Assembly: GCF_026625565.1 (NCBI RefSeq)
Contig: NZ_CP112998.1
Span: 1,676,501 to 1,740,500 of the forward strand
DNA length: 64,000 nucleotides
Direction of reading: 5' to 3'
DNA from: Dyadobacter pollutisoli
GTDB lineage: Bacteria; Bacteroidota; Bacteroidia; Cytophagales; Spirosomataceae
The translations under genes were made by a program, and so were the position numbers. Positions within the stretch are counted from its first letter, which is position 1, and every line of letters begins with the position of its first letter. This document shows, in pieces, positions 9,233 through 17,180 of the stretch. The notes under the pieces are model-generated. The model searched no databases and had not been told where the DNA came from. It saw only the letters and a program-made list of their open reading frames with translations.

Positions 9233-11049
9233 TGCGCGAAAATTTTATCTTAAAGCTCTGCATCTTGTTGCTGTTTGCCGGAAAAAGTGTGGCTGAAAAC
9301 ATTGATTCTGCTTCTGTGAACCCTGGTAAAACTGTTGGCAGACTATCGGATCTGTACACAAAGGCTGAGCAGTCTGGCACGGCCTGGCCGGATTCACTAA
9401 AACTAGTGGCCGCGCAGATCACCGCAGAAGGAAACAGGATTCAGGATAAAACGGCTGTAATCAGAGGCGAGCGTTACAAAGCCCAGGCGTTGTGGCGGCT
9501 TGGCAGCCATTCGGAGGCGATGAAGTCGGCCATCGCCGCGCTTGCAAATGCTGAAAAATGGAAAATGACTTCCGAGATACCGGATATATATGCGGTGATC
9601 GGAAATCTTCACAAAGAGAAGGCGAATTACAAAATGGCTTTTCAGGCCGTGGATAAGGGAATGCAGGCGGCGCGAATAGCCAAAGACACGACCTCGATCA
9701 TTTACATGACAAGACTAAAAGCAATGTTCACCCAGGGACTCGGTTCGCAGGAAAATGATACGGCGATGATTCACCGTTCCCTGAATATGCATCTGGAAGG
9801 TTTGAAAATAGCTGAATCTTCGCCTCGTTTTGAACGCAGCAGGGTGGCTTATTACAACAACATTGCTCAGGTACTTGTGAAGCGCAAAGAGACTGACCAG
9901 GCTTTTTTTTACGTTAAAAAGGGTATAAAGCTGGCCAAAAAATACAATCAACTAATCTCTCTGACCTATAGCTACACCTGGCTGTCTCAGATCTATTTGC
10001 AGCGCCAGGACATTGAAAGAAGTAAAAAGTACCTGTTCAAAGCATTGCGGATCACGCAGGAGCTGAAAAACCCATTCAGGGAAATGGAGGTAAACCGCTA
10101 TCTGTACCAGGCTTTGGAACAGACTAATAACTATAAAGCCACGCTGGCCGCATACACGCGCTACATTGAAATCAGGGATTCGCTAAGGGTACTCGACAAT
10201 GTGCGGCAAATCGGAGAGCTGCAGGTGCAGTATGAAGCGGAGAAAAAAGATCAACAAATTGCTGCACTGGGCGCCATTAATAATGTGAAAACCAGAGAAA
10301 TTAGCTGGATAACCATTGGATTGGGCCTTTTTCTGATACTTTCGCTATTTATGATTTTCCAGTACCGGATCATTGCCCGCAGCAACCGGATTTTAGAGGA
10401 GAATAACGGGAAAATCAACGAGCAGTCGGATCAGATGAGGCTTTTAATGAAGGAGCTGCACCACCGGGTCAAGAATAATTTACAGATCGTCTCGAATTTG
10501 CTGAGCCTGCAGTCAAACCGGTTGACGGACGAAGATGCCAGGCAAAGTATCCGAACCGGACAACAAAGAATTGAAGCCATGTCGCTGATCCACAAGAGTC
10601 TGTACAATCAGGACAATGTGAATATGGTAGACATGCGGGAGTATCTGACCAACCTTGTGGAAAGCGTTATGCAGAGTTTCGGTCTTAGCGAGGAACGTTT
10701 CAGACTGATACTACAGGTGGACGTCGACGAGCTTGACATTGACATGGCCATGCCACTAGGACTGATCGTCAATGAATGGATCACAAATTCCTTCAAGCAC
10801 GCTTATCAGCACGTTACAAATCCCGAGTTATCTTTGAAGCTAGAAATGAATGATGCGATTCAGTTGGAAATCAGGGATAATGGAAACGGAATGGATATGA
10901 AATTATGGGACCGTCCTGGTGGTTCCTTTGGGATAAAATTAATAAAAGTCTTGTCCCGGCAACTTGACGGCCAGTGCCGCGTGGCAGTCGATGCAGGTAC
11001 AAGTTTTACACTGGAAATTCCACTGCCGCAACTTCGGGAAGCTGGCTGA
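9232..11049 (+). CDS. TPR-containing sensor histidine kinase, HisKA_2 type
   Basis: This 605-aa kinase starts with a signal sequence (ILKLCILLLFAGKSVAEN). About 300 residues of periplasmic TPR-like helix pairs follow, for example AYYNNIAQVLVKRKETDQAF. One membrane helix lies at about 357-378 (ITIGLGLFLILSLFMIF). The cytoplasmic part has a coiled linker, a HisKA_2 box KELHHRVKNNLQ (probable acceptor H411) and an HATPase domain with NEWITNSFKHAY and DNGNGMD. HisKA_2 kinases usually phosphorylate stand-alone receivers, and one is encoded 29 bp downstream. The one-base overlap with the upstream hybrid kinase indicates a single operon. Confidence 0.92.
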   Translation: MRENFILKLCILLLFAGKSVAENIDSASVNPGKTVGRLSDLYTKAEQSGTAWPDSLKLVAAQITAEGNRIQDKTAVIRGERYKAQALWRLGSHSEAMKSAIAALANAEKWKMTSEIPDIYAVIGNLHKEKANYKMAFQAVDKGMQAARIAKDTTSIIYMTRLKAMFTQGLGSQENDTAMIHRSLNMHLEGLKIAESSPRFERSRVAYYNNIAQVLVKRKETDQAFFYVKKGIKLAKKYNQLISLTYSYTWLSQIYLQRQDIERSKKYLFKALRITQELKNPFREMEVNRYLYQALEQTNNYKATLAAYTRYIEIRDSLRVLDNVRQIGELQVQYEAEKKDQQIAALGAINNVKTREISWITIGLGLFLILSLFMIFQYRIIARSNRILEENNGKINEQSDQMRLLMKELHHRVKNNLQIVSNLLSLQSNRLTDEDARQSIRTGQQRIEAMSLIHKSLYNQDNVNMVDMREYLTNLVESVMQSFGLSEERFRLILQVDVDELDIDMAMPLGLIVNEWITNSFKHAYQHVTNPELSLKLEMNDAIQLEIRDNGNGMDMKLWDRPGGSFGIKLIKVLSRQLDGQCRVAVDAGTSFTLEIPLPQLREAG

Positions 11050-11078
11050 GGTAGTTTTGAAGGCAAATAGCTAAGGTT

Positions 11079-11462
11079 ATGACAATTAAAAAGATACGTA
11101 TACTCATCCTGGAAGATGAAGGGATACAGGCCATGGGACTGGAAGAAACCCTCGAAAAGCATGGCTATGAGGTTGCCCTTATTGCAGACAACGGCAAGGA
11201 AGCCCTGGAATTTATCAGCCACGAGCCAGTAGACCTGGCACTGCTCGACATTCACATTAAGGGAGACATGGACGGGATAGAAACAGCCTGGAAAATGAAG
11301 GACGTGACCAGTATTCCCATTATTTACCTGACGGCCTATATGGATAACGAAACAGTACGCCGCGCAGAGGAAACTGCCCCGGCGGCGTACCTGACCAAGC
11401 CTTATCGTGAGCTAAATCTGATCAACAGCATTGAAATAGCCCTTCAAAATGCGAATAAATGA
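11079..11462 (+). CDS. Single-domain response regulator (CheY-like receiver)
   Basis: This 127-aa protein is a receiver domain alone. The acidic pair is in LEDEG, the phospho-Asp is D57 in LLDIHIKGDMDG, the switch Thr is in IIYLTAYMD and the Lys is in YLTKPYREL. Receivers with the LDIHIKGxMDGI signature are characteristic partners of HisKA_2 kinases such as the one ending 29 bp upstream. It has no DNA-binding or enzymatic output domain, so the signal must pass on by protein contact or a further phosphotransfer. It is the last gene of the signalling operon and converges on the SDR gene with a 12-bp gap. Confidence 0.92.
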   Translation: MTIKKIRILILEDEGIQAMGLEETLEKHGYEVALIADNGKEALEFISHEPVDLALLDIHIKGDMDGIETAWKMKDVTSIPIIYLTAYMDNETVRRAEETAPAAYLTKPYRELNLINSIEIALQNANK

Positions 11463-11474
11463 AGTGTGCATTAC

Positions 11475-12332
11475 CTAACCGTTCACTACCTGCCCGCCGT
11501 TAGGATGTAGCACTTGACCGCTCATATACGAGGCATCCTCACAGGCCAGAAATACGTAGCAGGGAGCGACTTCGGCAGGCTGTCCCGGTCGCTTGAAAGG
11601 AGTGTCCTTTCCGAATTTTTCAACACGTTCCGAATCGAACGTAGATGGGATCAAAGGTGTCCATATCGGGCCCGGCGCCACCGCGTTCACCCTGATCCCT
11701 TCCTCTGCAAGGCTACCGGCCAAAGACCTGGTGTAGGCTACGATGGCACCTTTGGTGGAGGAGTAGTCGAGCAATGCCGGACTGCCGTGGTATGCGGTGA
11801 TGGAGGTTGTGTTAATGATGGAATCCCCTTTTCTCAAGTGCGGCAAAGCTGCCTGCGTAAAATAGAAAAAGGAAAAGATATTGGTAGCAAAAGTATCCGT
11901 CAGTTGCCGGGCCGAAATTTCGCGGATATGTTCTTTGGGGTGTTGCTCTGCCGCATTGTTGACCAGGATATTGAGCTTCCCGAATGCATTGACCGTCCGG
12001 CTGACGGCTTCTTTACAGAATTGCTCGCTGCGGATGTCGCCCTGTAAGAGCAAACATGCCTTTCCCTCAGCTTCCACCATGGATTTTGTATCTTCGGCGT
12101 CCTGATTTTCATCGAGGTAAACAATGGCTACGTCAGCTCCTTCCCTCGCAAAATGGACGGCTACAGCACGGCCTATGCCGCTGTCGCCGCCGGTAATGAG
12201 GGCGGTTTTCCCTTGTAAACGGCCACTTCCCCGGTAACTTTCGCGGATGATGACCGGTGTAGGGTCCATTACTTCCTCTATTCCAGGTTGTGCGCTTTGC
12301 GTTTGCCCCCTGGTATCCATTTGATAATTCAT
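11475..12332 (-). CDS. SDR-family oxidoreductase, YhdG/YghA-like
   Basis: This 285-aa short-chain dehydrogenase has a 40-residue N-terminal extension typical of the general-stress, glucose/ribitol-like SDR subgroup. The cofactor loop is TGGDSGIGRAVA, followed by acidic residues in VAIVYLDENQD. NNAAEQH replaces the usual NNAG. The catalytic Ser is in NTTSITAYHG and the Tyr/Lys pair in DYSSTKGA. The end has the conserved SGQVLHPNGG. It should reduce or oxidise an alcohol or carbonyl with NAD(P)H in the cytoplasm. Its relatives are often stress-induced; that is family knowledge, not seen here. Confidence 0.88.
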   Translation of the reverse strand: MNYQMDTRGQTQSAQPGIEEVMDPTPVIIRESYRGSGRLQGKTALITGGDSGIGRAVAVHFAREGADVAIVYLDENQDAEDTKSMVEAEGKACLLLQGDIRSEQFCKEAVSRTVNAFGKLNILVNNAAEQHPKEHIREISARQLTDTFATNIFSFFYFTQAALPHLRKGDSIINTTSITAYHGSPALLDYSSTKGAIVAYTRSLAGSLAEEGIRVNAVAPGPIWTPLIPSTFDSERVEKFGKDTPFKRPGQPAEVAPCYVFLACEDASYMSGQVLHPNGGQVVNG

Positions 12333-12571
12333 GTTAGCCAGATGTTTAGTTGATGATTTAAAAAATGGCTCCTTCTACAAACCACATGCCAGCAATGAGG
12401 ACATCTGACGAGAAGGCGCAGCAGCTAAAAAAGAATGGATGAATTGCACACCTGGGTAAGGAATTTCACAGCCCAAGGGATCTGAAATAGCATAAGAAGG
12501 TTTGAAAACGCACTGCCGATAAATGGAGGCACAATTATAATAATGGATTTTTTACATCAATCACACTGTAT

Positions 12572-13834
12572 ATGGAATTGAAAAAAGTAGTCATCATTGG
12601 GGGAGGTTTCGCGGGCATTAACCTGGCACAGAAACTATCGCGCGACAGGCGGTTTCATATCACACTGGTCGATAAGAATAACTACAACTTTTTTCCACCG
12701 TTGTTGTATCAGGTGGCTACTGGTTTTCTGGAGGCTTCTAATGTCAGTTACCCTTTCCGGAAATTTTTTCAGGATAAAAATAACCTGCGTTTCAGTTTCG
12801 GGGCTTTTACAGAAGTATTTCCCAATGAAAGAAAAATAGCGACCGAAAGTGGCGATATTGACTACGACTACCTGGTTTTTGCCACCGGCACGGAAAGCAA
12901 TTTTTTTGGTATGGAAAATGTGAAAAGGAATGCGGTACCCATGAAAACAGTAAAGGACGCATTGGCATTAAGAAACCACATTTTATGTAATAAGGAAAAA
13001 GCCACTAAAACTATGGATGTCGTAGAGCGAAGGAAGCTGCTCTCTATCGTGGTAGCCGGTGCCGGACCGACTGGTGTAGAGGTTTCAGGAATGCTGGCAG
13101 AAATGCACCGGAATATTTTCAAAAAAGATTATCCTGAACTGAGGCGAGAGGAGGTACAGATATATCTGGTGGATGCCTTGCCTGTGGTTTTGAGACCCAT
13201 GAGTGAAAAATCTCAGCAGGAAACGCTTGAAGAATTGAATGGGCTTGGCATTAACGTGCTGCTGAATCACACTGTTAAGGATTATCAGGACGGAATCGTG
13301 ACATTTGCAAATGGTAAAACGATTGCCACCAAAACGCTGATATGGACATCGGGAGTTACCGCTACCAAGTTACCGGGTATACCAGAAACTTCGCTTGGAA
13401 AAGGCAAACGTGTGTTGGTGGACGGTTTCAACAAAGTAATTGGCTTGGATAACATTTTTGCATTAGGCGACATTTGTCTGATGAACTCGGATGAAAAATT
13501 TCCTGACGGACATCCGCAGCTGGCGCAGGTAGCTATTCAGCAGGGAAAAAATCTGGCACAAAACCTGCGATTAATGCTGGACGGAAAACCAATGGAAACG
13601 TTTGCCTACAAAGACAAAGGTACCATGGCGATTATTGGTGTTAACAAAGCCGTTGCGGACTTGCCGGGTTTGCATTTCAAGGGTTTTATAGCGTACTTTC
13701 TGTGGCTGGTAGTGCATCTTTTTTCGCTGATCCGTTATCGTAATCAGGTCAAAACGTTTTATAACTGGATGATTGCTTTTGTTACCAGAGACCAGTCCCT
13801 GCGATTCATTATGGATGCCAAACCGGAAAAATGA
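12572..13834 (+). CDS. ndh: Type II NADH:quinone dehydrogenase (NDH-2)
   Basis: This 420-aa flavoprotein has the FAD-binding motif VVIIGGGFAGINLA at the N-terminus, a second dinucleotide (NADH) fold at VVAGAGPTGVEVSG and the late FAD block NIFALGDIC. NNYNFFPPLLYQVATG is the usual NDH-2 signature after the first sheet. The C-terminal 70 residues are hydrophobic and aromatic (KGFIAYFLWLVVHLFSLIRY), matching the membrane-anchoring helix. It would pass electrons from NADH to menaquinone without pumping protons. The preceding 239 bp (12333-12571), shared with the divergent SDR gene, shows no clear consensus promoter. Confidence 0.92.
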   Translation: MELKKVVIIGGGFAGINLAQKLSRDRRFHITLVDKNNYNFFPPLLYQVATGFLEASNVSYPFRKFFQDKNNLRFSFGAFTEVFPNERKIATESGDIDYDYLVFATGTESNFFGMENVKRNAVPMKTVKDALALRNHILCNKEKATKTMDVVERRKLLSIVVAGAGPTGVEVSGMLAEMHRNIFKKDYPELRREEVQIYLVDALPVVLRPMSEKSQQETLEELNGLGINVLLNHTVKDYQDGIVTFANGKTIATKTLIWTSGVTATKLPGIPETSLGKGKRVLVDGFNKVIGLDNIFALGDICLMNSDEKFPDGHPQLAQVAIQQGKNLAQNLRLMLDGKPMETFAYKDKGTMAIIGVNKAVADLPGLHFKGFIAYFLWLVVHLFSLIRYRNQVKTFYNWMIAFVTRDQSLRFIMDAKPEK

Positions 13835-13889
13835 GTTTATTTTCGGTATTATACAATTTAACACTGTTAGGGTTCGCCCGGATTAATCT

Positions 13890-14792
13890 ATGATTCAAAC
13901 TGTTACCGATAAATTCAAATATCCATTTGAGTGGCTGGATATTATGGAGCCTAGCGATGAAGAACTTAAAAGTGTTACTGAAAAATACGATTTGCATGAA
14001 TCTTCGATTAATGACTGGCTTCAAATAGATCACTTGCCCAAATACGAAGATGTTGGAAGCTATACCTTTATTATTTTCAGAATACACGCTGAAAATGCCG
14101 CATCCGAGGCAGATACCGTCACCGAGCTGACTGATAAGGTAGCGATTTTTATGAACGCGAAGACGGTTATTACGCTTCACAAAAAACAATGGTCCGGGCC
14201 CGAATCCATCAAGAAGAATCAGATTGACCAGCATGAATGTAAAAACACCCATCACCTGGTCAATGAAATCATCAAAAGTTGTCTGGCCACATACGAGGTG
14301 TCTTCCGCTAAACTGACCCGGGATATTGAATATTATGAGGAAAATATGTTTCTTAAAAACCGCAAACCTTCGCTTCTGGAAGGCCTTTATTATCTGCGCA
14401 GAAAAGTAGAAGTGACCAGAAGGATCATCATGCTTTCCCACGACATTATCGAAAAAATGGATGCACCTACGCATAGCAATACCTTTACCCGCGACACGCG
14501 TGACCTGTACGTGAGGCTTACCAACATCTACGATACCCTTTTTGAGAATATGAACCAGCTGGTGATGATCTATTTCTCCATTTCTTCGCAACGCACCAAT
14601 GAAATAGTAAGGGTACTGACGGTATTTTCGGTGTTTTTTATGCCGCTGACCTTCATTGTGGGCATTTACGGGATGAACTTTGACTTCATGCCTGAGCTCC
14701 GGCTGAGGTTGGGTTACCCCGCGGTCATGATCCTGATGGGGGCCATTACCTTTGGCATTTACGTCTGGTTTAAACGGCGTGGATGGTTGTAA
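13890..14792 (+). CDS. corA: CorA-family magnesium/divalent cation transporter
   Basis: This 300-aa protein has a soluble N-terminal domain of about 235 residues and two C-terminal membrane helices. The hallmark GMN loop is present (G261-M262-N263 in VGIYGMNFDF), followed by an acidic residue as usual. The long stalk helix runs through KLTRDIEYYEENMF and RRKVEVTRRIIML. It should form a pentameric Mg2+ channel in the inner membrane. It begins 55 bp after the NDH-2 gene and may be co-transcribed. The last residues KRRGWL give the positive cytoplasmic tail. Confidence 0.92.
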   Translation: MIQTVTDKFKYPFEWLDIMEPSDEELKSVTEKYDLHESSINDWLQIDHLPKYEDVGSYTFIIFRIHAENAASEADTVTELTDKVAIFMNAKTVITLHKKQWSGPESIKKNQIDQHECKNTHHLVNEIIKSCLATYEVSSAKLTRDIEYYEENMFLKNRKPSLLEGLYYLRRKVEVTRRIIMLSHDIIEKMDAPTHSNTFTRDTRDLYVRLTNIYDTLFENMNQLVMIYFSISSQRTNEIVRVLTVFSVFFMPLTFIVGIYGMNFDFMPELRLRLGYPAVMILMGAITFGIYVWFKRRGWL

Positions 14793-14820
14793 TTGAAAGA
14801 GGATTGGATTTTTTTAACGA

Positions 14821-14828
14821 TACTTTTG
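14821..14828 (+). promoter_or_regulatory. -7 promoter box (TACTTTTG)
   Basis: TACTTTTG at 14821-14828 fits TAnnTTTG exactly and lies 23 bp before the ATG of the FN3 protein at 14852. TTG at 14804-14806 is a possible -33 box but the spacing is short (14 bp). Confidence 0.45.
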
Positions 14829-14851
14829 CCTTTTGAGAATTTCAAGATTTT

Positions 14852-16039
14852 ATGAGGAATAGTTTTGCCCTGTCTGCGCTGTCTGTCCTGATTGTTATCA
14901 TTTTTACTGCGGTTTTACCTTCCGGGGCAACAGCCTTGGTAATCCCAAAAGCACCGCAAACTTTGGCGGCAGTTGCAGTTTCGCCTTCACAGATCACAAT
15001 AACCTGGGTTGATGCATCATTGGACGAAACCGGGTTTGAACTCGAAAGCTCGACAGATGGAAAGGTCTTTGTCAAACTTGCAACACCTGCTGTTAATGTT
15101 GTCATTTACCAAAACATAGGGTTAACTGCTTCAACAGCATATTGGTACCGGATTCGGGCAAAAAATGCATCCGGGTTTTCAGTCTATTCCAACATTGCAA
15201 CAGCAACAACAAAACCACCGCTGGTTACCATCCCCAAAGCGCCATCCGGCTTGAAAGGTAGCGCGATATCTATTAGTCAGATTAACCTAAGCTGGGAGGA
15301 CAATGCGACCGATGAGACTGGTTTTCAATTGGAAAGATCATTGAACGGCACCACGTTTACCAAAATAGCTGACCTGGGCGCGAACATCACAGCTTTCCAG
15401 AACACAGGCCTTGCTACCGCTACGACCTACCATTACAGGGTGCGTGCATTGAATACGGCAGGAGGCTCGGCATACAGTAATGTCAGTTCCATTACGACTC
15501 AAAATATCCCTGTTCCAGACCAGCCTACTGGGTTTACGGCCGTTCCGCTTGCACATAATTTGATACAACTGAGATGGTCGCCCCCTACCGGCAATGCCGC
15601 CGAAGTATGGGTAGAGCGTTCCAGAGGATCAGATGCGCAATTTGTGCAGATACACAAGCAGGCGGCGAGCGTTATCCAGTATGAGGACAAAGAGGCGCTT
15701 GCTACCGACGACTACTATTACCGGATCAAGGCTGTGAATGCCGGCGGCAGCTCTCCTTATAGTTTGATCGCCATTGTTCGTGCCGCATCGATTATTACTT
15801 CCACAGCTCCGGCCGAAGACGGGAACCTGATCTATGTGTCGGAAAAAAGCTTGATTACCGAGCTCAAAAACAATGTCCCCGCCACCCTTCTTGTCTTTGA
15901 TCTGAAAGGGGCCGAGCGAAAGAAAAGCAGCATCGGTCAATCCGCGCAAACAGATCTGAACTTTTTACCTGCAGGAATCTACATTGTTATAATCCGGAAG
16001 GATAATGAAGTAATATCCAGGAAAATAGCGCTTTATTAG
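14852..16039 (+). CDS. Secreted protein with three FN3 domains and a T9SS-type C-terminal domain
   Basis: The 395-aa protein has a signal peptide (hydrophobic residues 6-30). Three fibronectin type III domains follow at about 33-125, 128-220 and 222-310. Each has the repeated pattern ITWVDxSxDETGFELE or close, plus the YxYRIRAxNxxGxSxYS strand. The last 75 residues (about 320-395) look like a type IX secretion sorting domain, with LPAGIYIVIIRKDNEV followed by a basic ending. It is probably exported across the outer membrane and attached at the surface. No catalytic residues are seen. The chitinase gene begins 26 bp later, so a joint role at a polysaccharide is plausible. Confidence 0.85.
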   Translation: MRNSFALSALSVLIVIIFTAVLPSGATALVIPKAPQTLAAVAVSPSQITITWVDASLDETGFELESSTDGKVFVKLATPAVNVVIYQNIGLTASTAYWYRIRAKNASGFSVYSNIATATTKPPLVTIPKAPSGLKGSAISISQINLSWEDNATDETGFQLERSLNGTTFTKIADLGANITAFQNTGLATATTYHYRVRALNTAGGSAYSNVSSITTQNIPVPDQPTGFTAVPLAHNLIQLRWSPPTGNAAEVWVERSRGSDAQFVQIHKQAASVIQYEDKEALATDDYYYRIKAVNAGGSSPYSLIAIVRAASIITSTAPAEDGNLIYVSEKSLITELKNNVPATLLVFDLKGAERKKSSIGQSAQTDLNFLPAGIYIVIIRKDNEVISRKIALY

Positions 16040-16065
16040 GTTCAACCTAAATCCTGCCCATCAAA

Positions 16066-17178
16066 ATGCTTCGTAATCTACTCCTCGCCCTGCTTGTTCT
16101 GTGCGTGCTCAGTCCGACATTCAGTTTTGGACAAACCAAGAAAAAATACATTGTCAATGGCTACGTTGGCGGTTTTCGCGGATTGGTAAAAACCGAGGAA
16201 ATTGATGTTGAAAAACTGACCCACATTAACTACGCCTTCGTTAATGTGAAAGACAGCCTCGCGGTACTGACCAACCTGGCCACGGATTCAACGAATTTCA
16301 GGAAACTTAATGAGCTGAAAGTAAAGAACCCGGATCTCAAAATCCTGATCTCAATTGGTGGATGGGCTTGGAGCGAAAACTTTTCCGACGCCGTACTTAC
16401 CGAAACTTCCAGACAGAAATTTGCCAAAACAAGTGTAGATATCATTCGTCAATTCAACCTCGACGGCGTGGATATTGACTGGGAATACCCTGCCATGCGC
16501 GGTGAAGAAGGAAACATATTCCGGCCAGAGGACAAACAAAATTTTACATTAATGTTCAAGGCCATTCGTCAGGAATTGGATTTATTGGAAAAAGAAAAAG
16601 GACGCAAATTTCAGTTAACCACAGCGGTTGGGGCTTCGCAATCCTTTGTTGATAATACGGAAATGGGCCTTGTAGCGCTCTACACCGATTATATCTACAT
16701 CATGACCTATGATTACGGTGGTCGCAACGGTACCGTAGGGCATCATACCAATTTGTACAGCAATGGTGAGTCGTCTTCGGCCGACAAGTCTGTGAAGAGT
16801 TTTATGGCTGCCGGAGTTCCGGCCAGCAAAATCGTTTTGGGCGCAGCATTCTACGGAAAAGGCTTTGAAGCCGAAACGATCAGTAACCACGGTCTGGGTG
16901 AAAAACGCATTAAATCGGTTCAGGGAGGAGGCTATACCAAGCTGAAAGACACGTTGATAGACCAGAATGGGTATAAAAAATATTATGACAAGAAAGCCAA
17001 GGCGCCTTACCTGTTCAATGATTCCACCAAAGTGCTGATCACATATGACGATGAAAAATCGATCAAACTGAAATGTAAGTATGTGAAAAAGAATGACCTG
17101 GCAGGGATCTTTTTCTGGGAGTATTTCAATGATCCCAAAGAATACCTTATCACCGAAATCAGCAAAAATCTCGACTAA
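16066..17178 (+). CDS. Glycoside hydrolase family 18 (chitinase-like)
   Basis: This 370-aa secreted enzyme has a signal peptide ending near SFGQ (residue 23). The GH18 catalytic signature DGVDIDWEYP is intact, with the proton donor at E140. Supporting GH18 features are the ISIGGWAWS strand, the MTYDYGG strand with its Tyr/Asp pair and the late GIFFWEY barrel strand. Length fits a single catalytic domain with no carbohydrate-binding module. It should cleave chitin or related beta-1,4-GlcNAc polymers by substrate-assisted catalysis. It follows the FN3/T9SS protein by 26 bp, so the two probably form an operon. Its stop is 2 bp from the convergent helicase stop. Confidence 0.92.
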   Translation: MLRNLLLALLVLCVLSPTFSFGQTKKKYIVNGYVGGFRGLVKTEEIDVEKLTHINYAFVNVKDSLAVLTNLATDSTNFRKLNELKVKNPDLKILISIGGWAWSENFSDAVLTETSRQKFAKTSVDIIRQFNLDGVDIDWEYPAMRGEEGNIFRPEDKQNFTLMFKAIRQELDLLEKEKGRKFQLTTAVGASQSFVDNTEMGLVALYTDYIYIMTYDYGGRNGTVGHHTNLYSNGESSSADKSVKSFMAAGVPASKIVLGAAFYGKGFEAETISNHGLGEKRIKSVQGGGYTKLKDTLIDQNGYKKYYDKKAKAPYLFNDSTKVLITYDDEKSIKLKCKYVKKNDLAGIFFWEYFNDPKEYLITEISKNLD

Positions 17179-17180
17179 GC

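Noticed and set aside
13809..14591. A 260-aa minus-strand reading frame opposite corA
   Set aside because: It overlaps a firm CorA gene with intact GMN motif, shows no domain or export pattern of its own and has no promoter.
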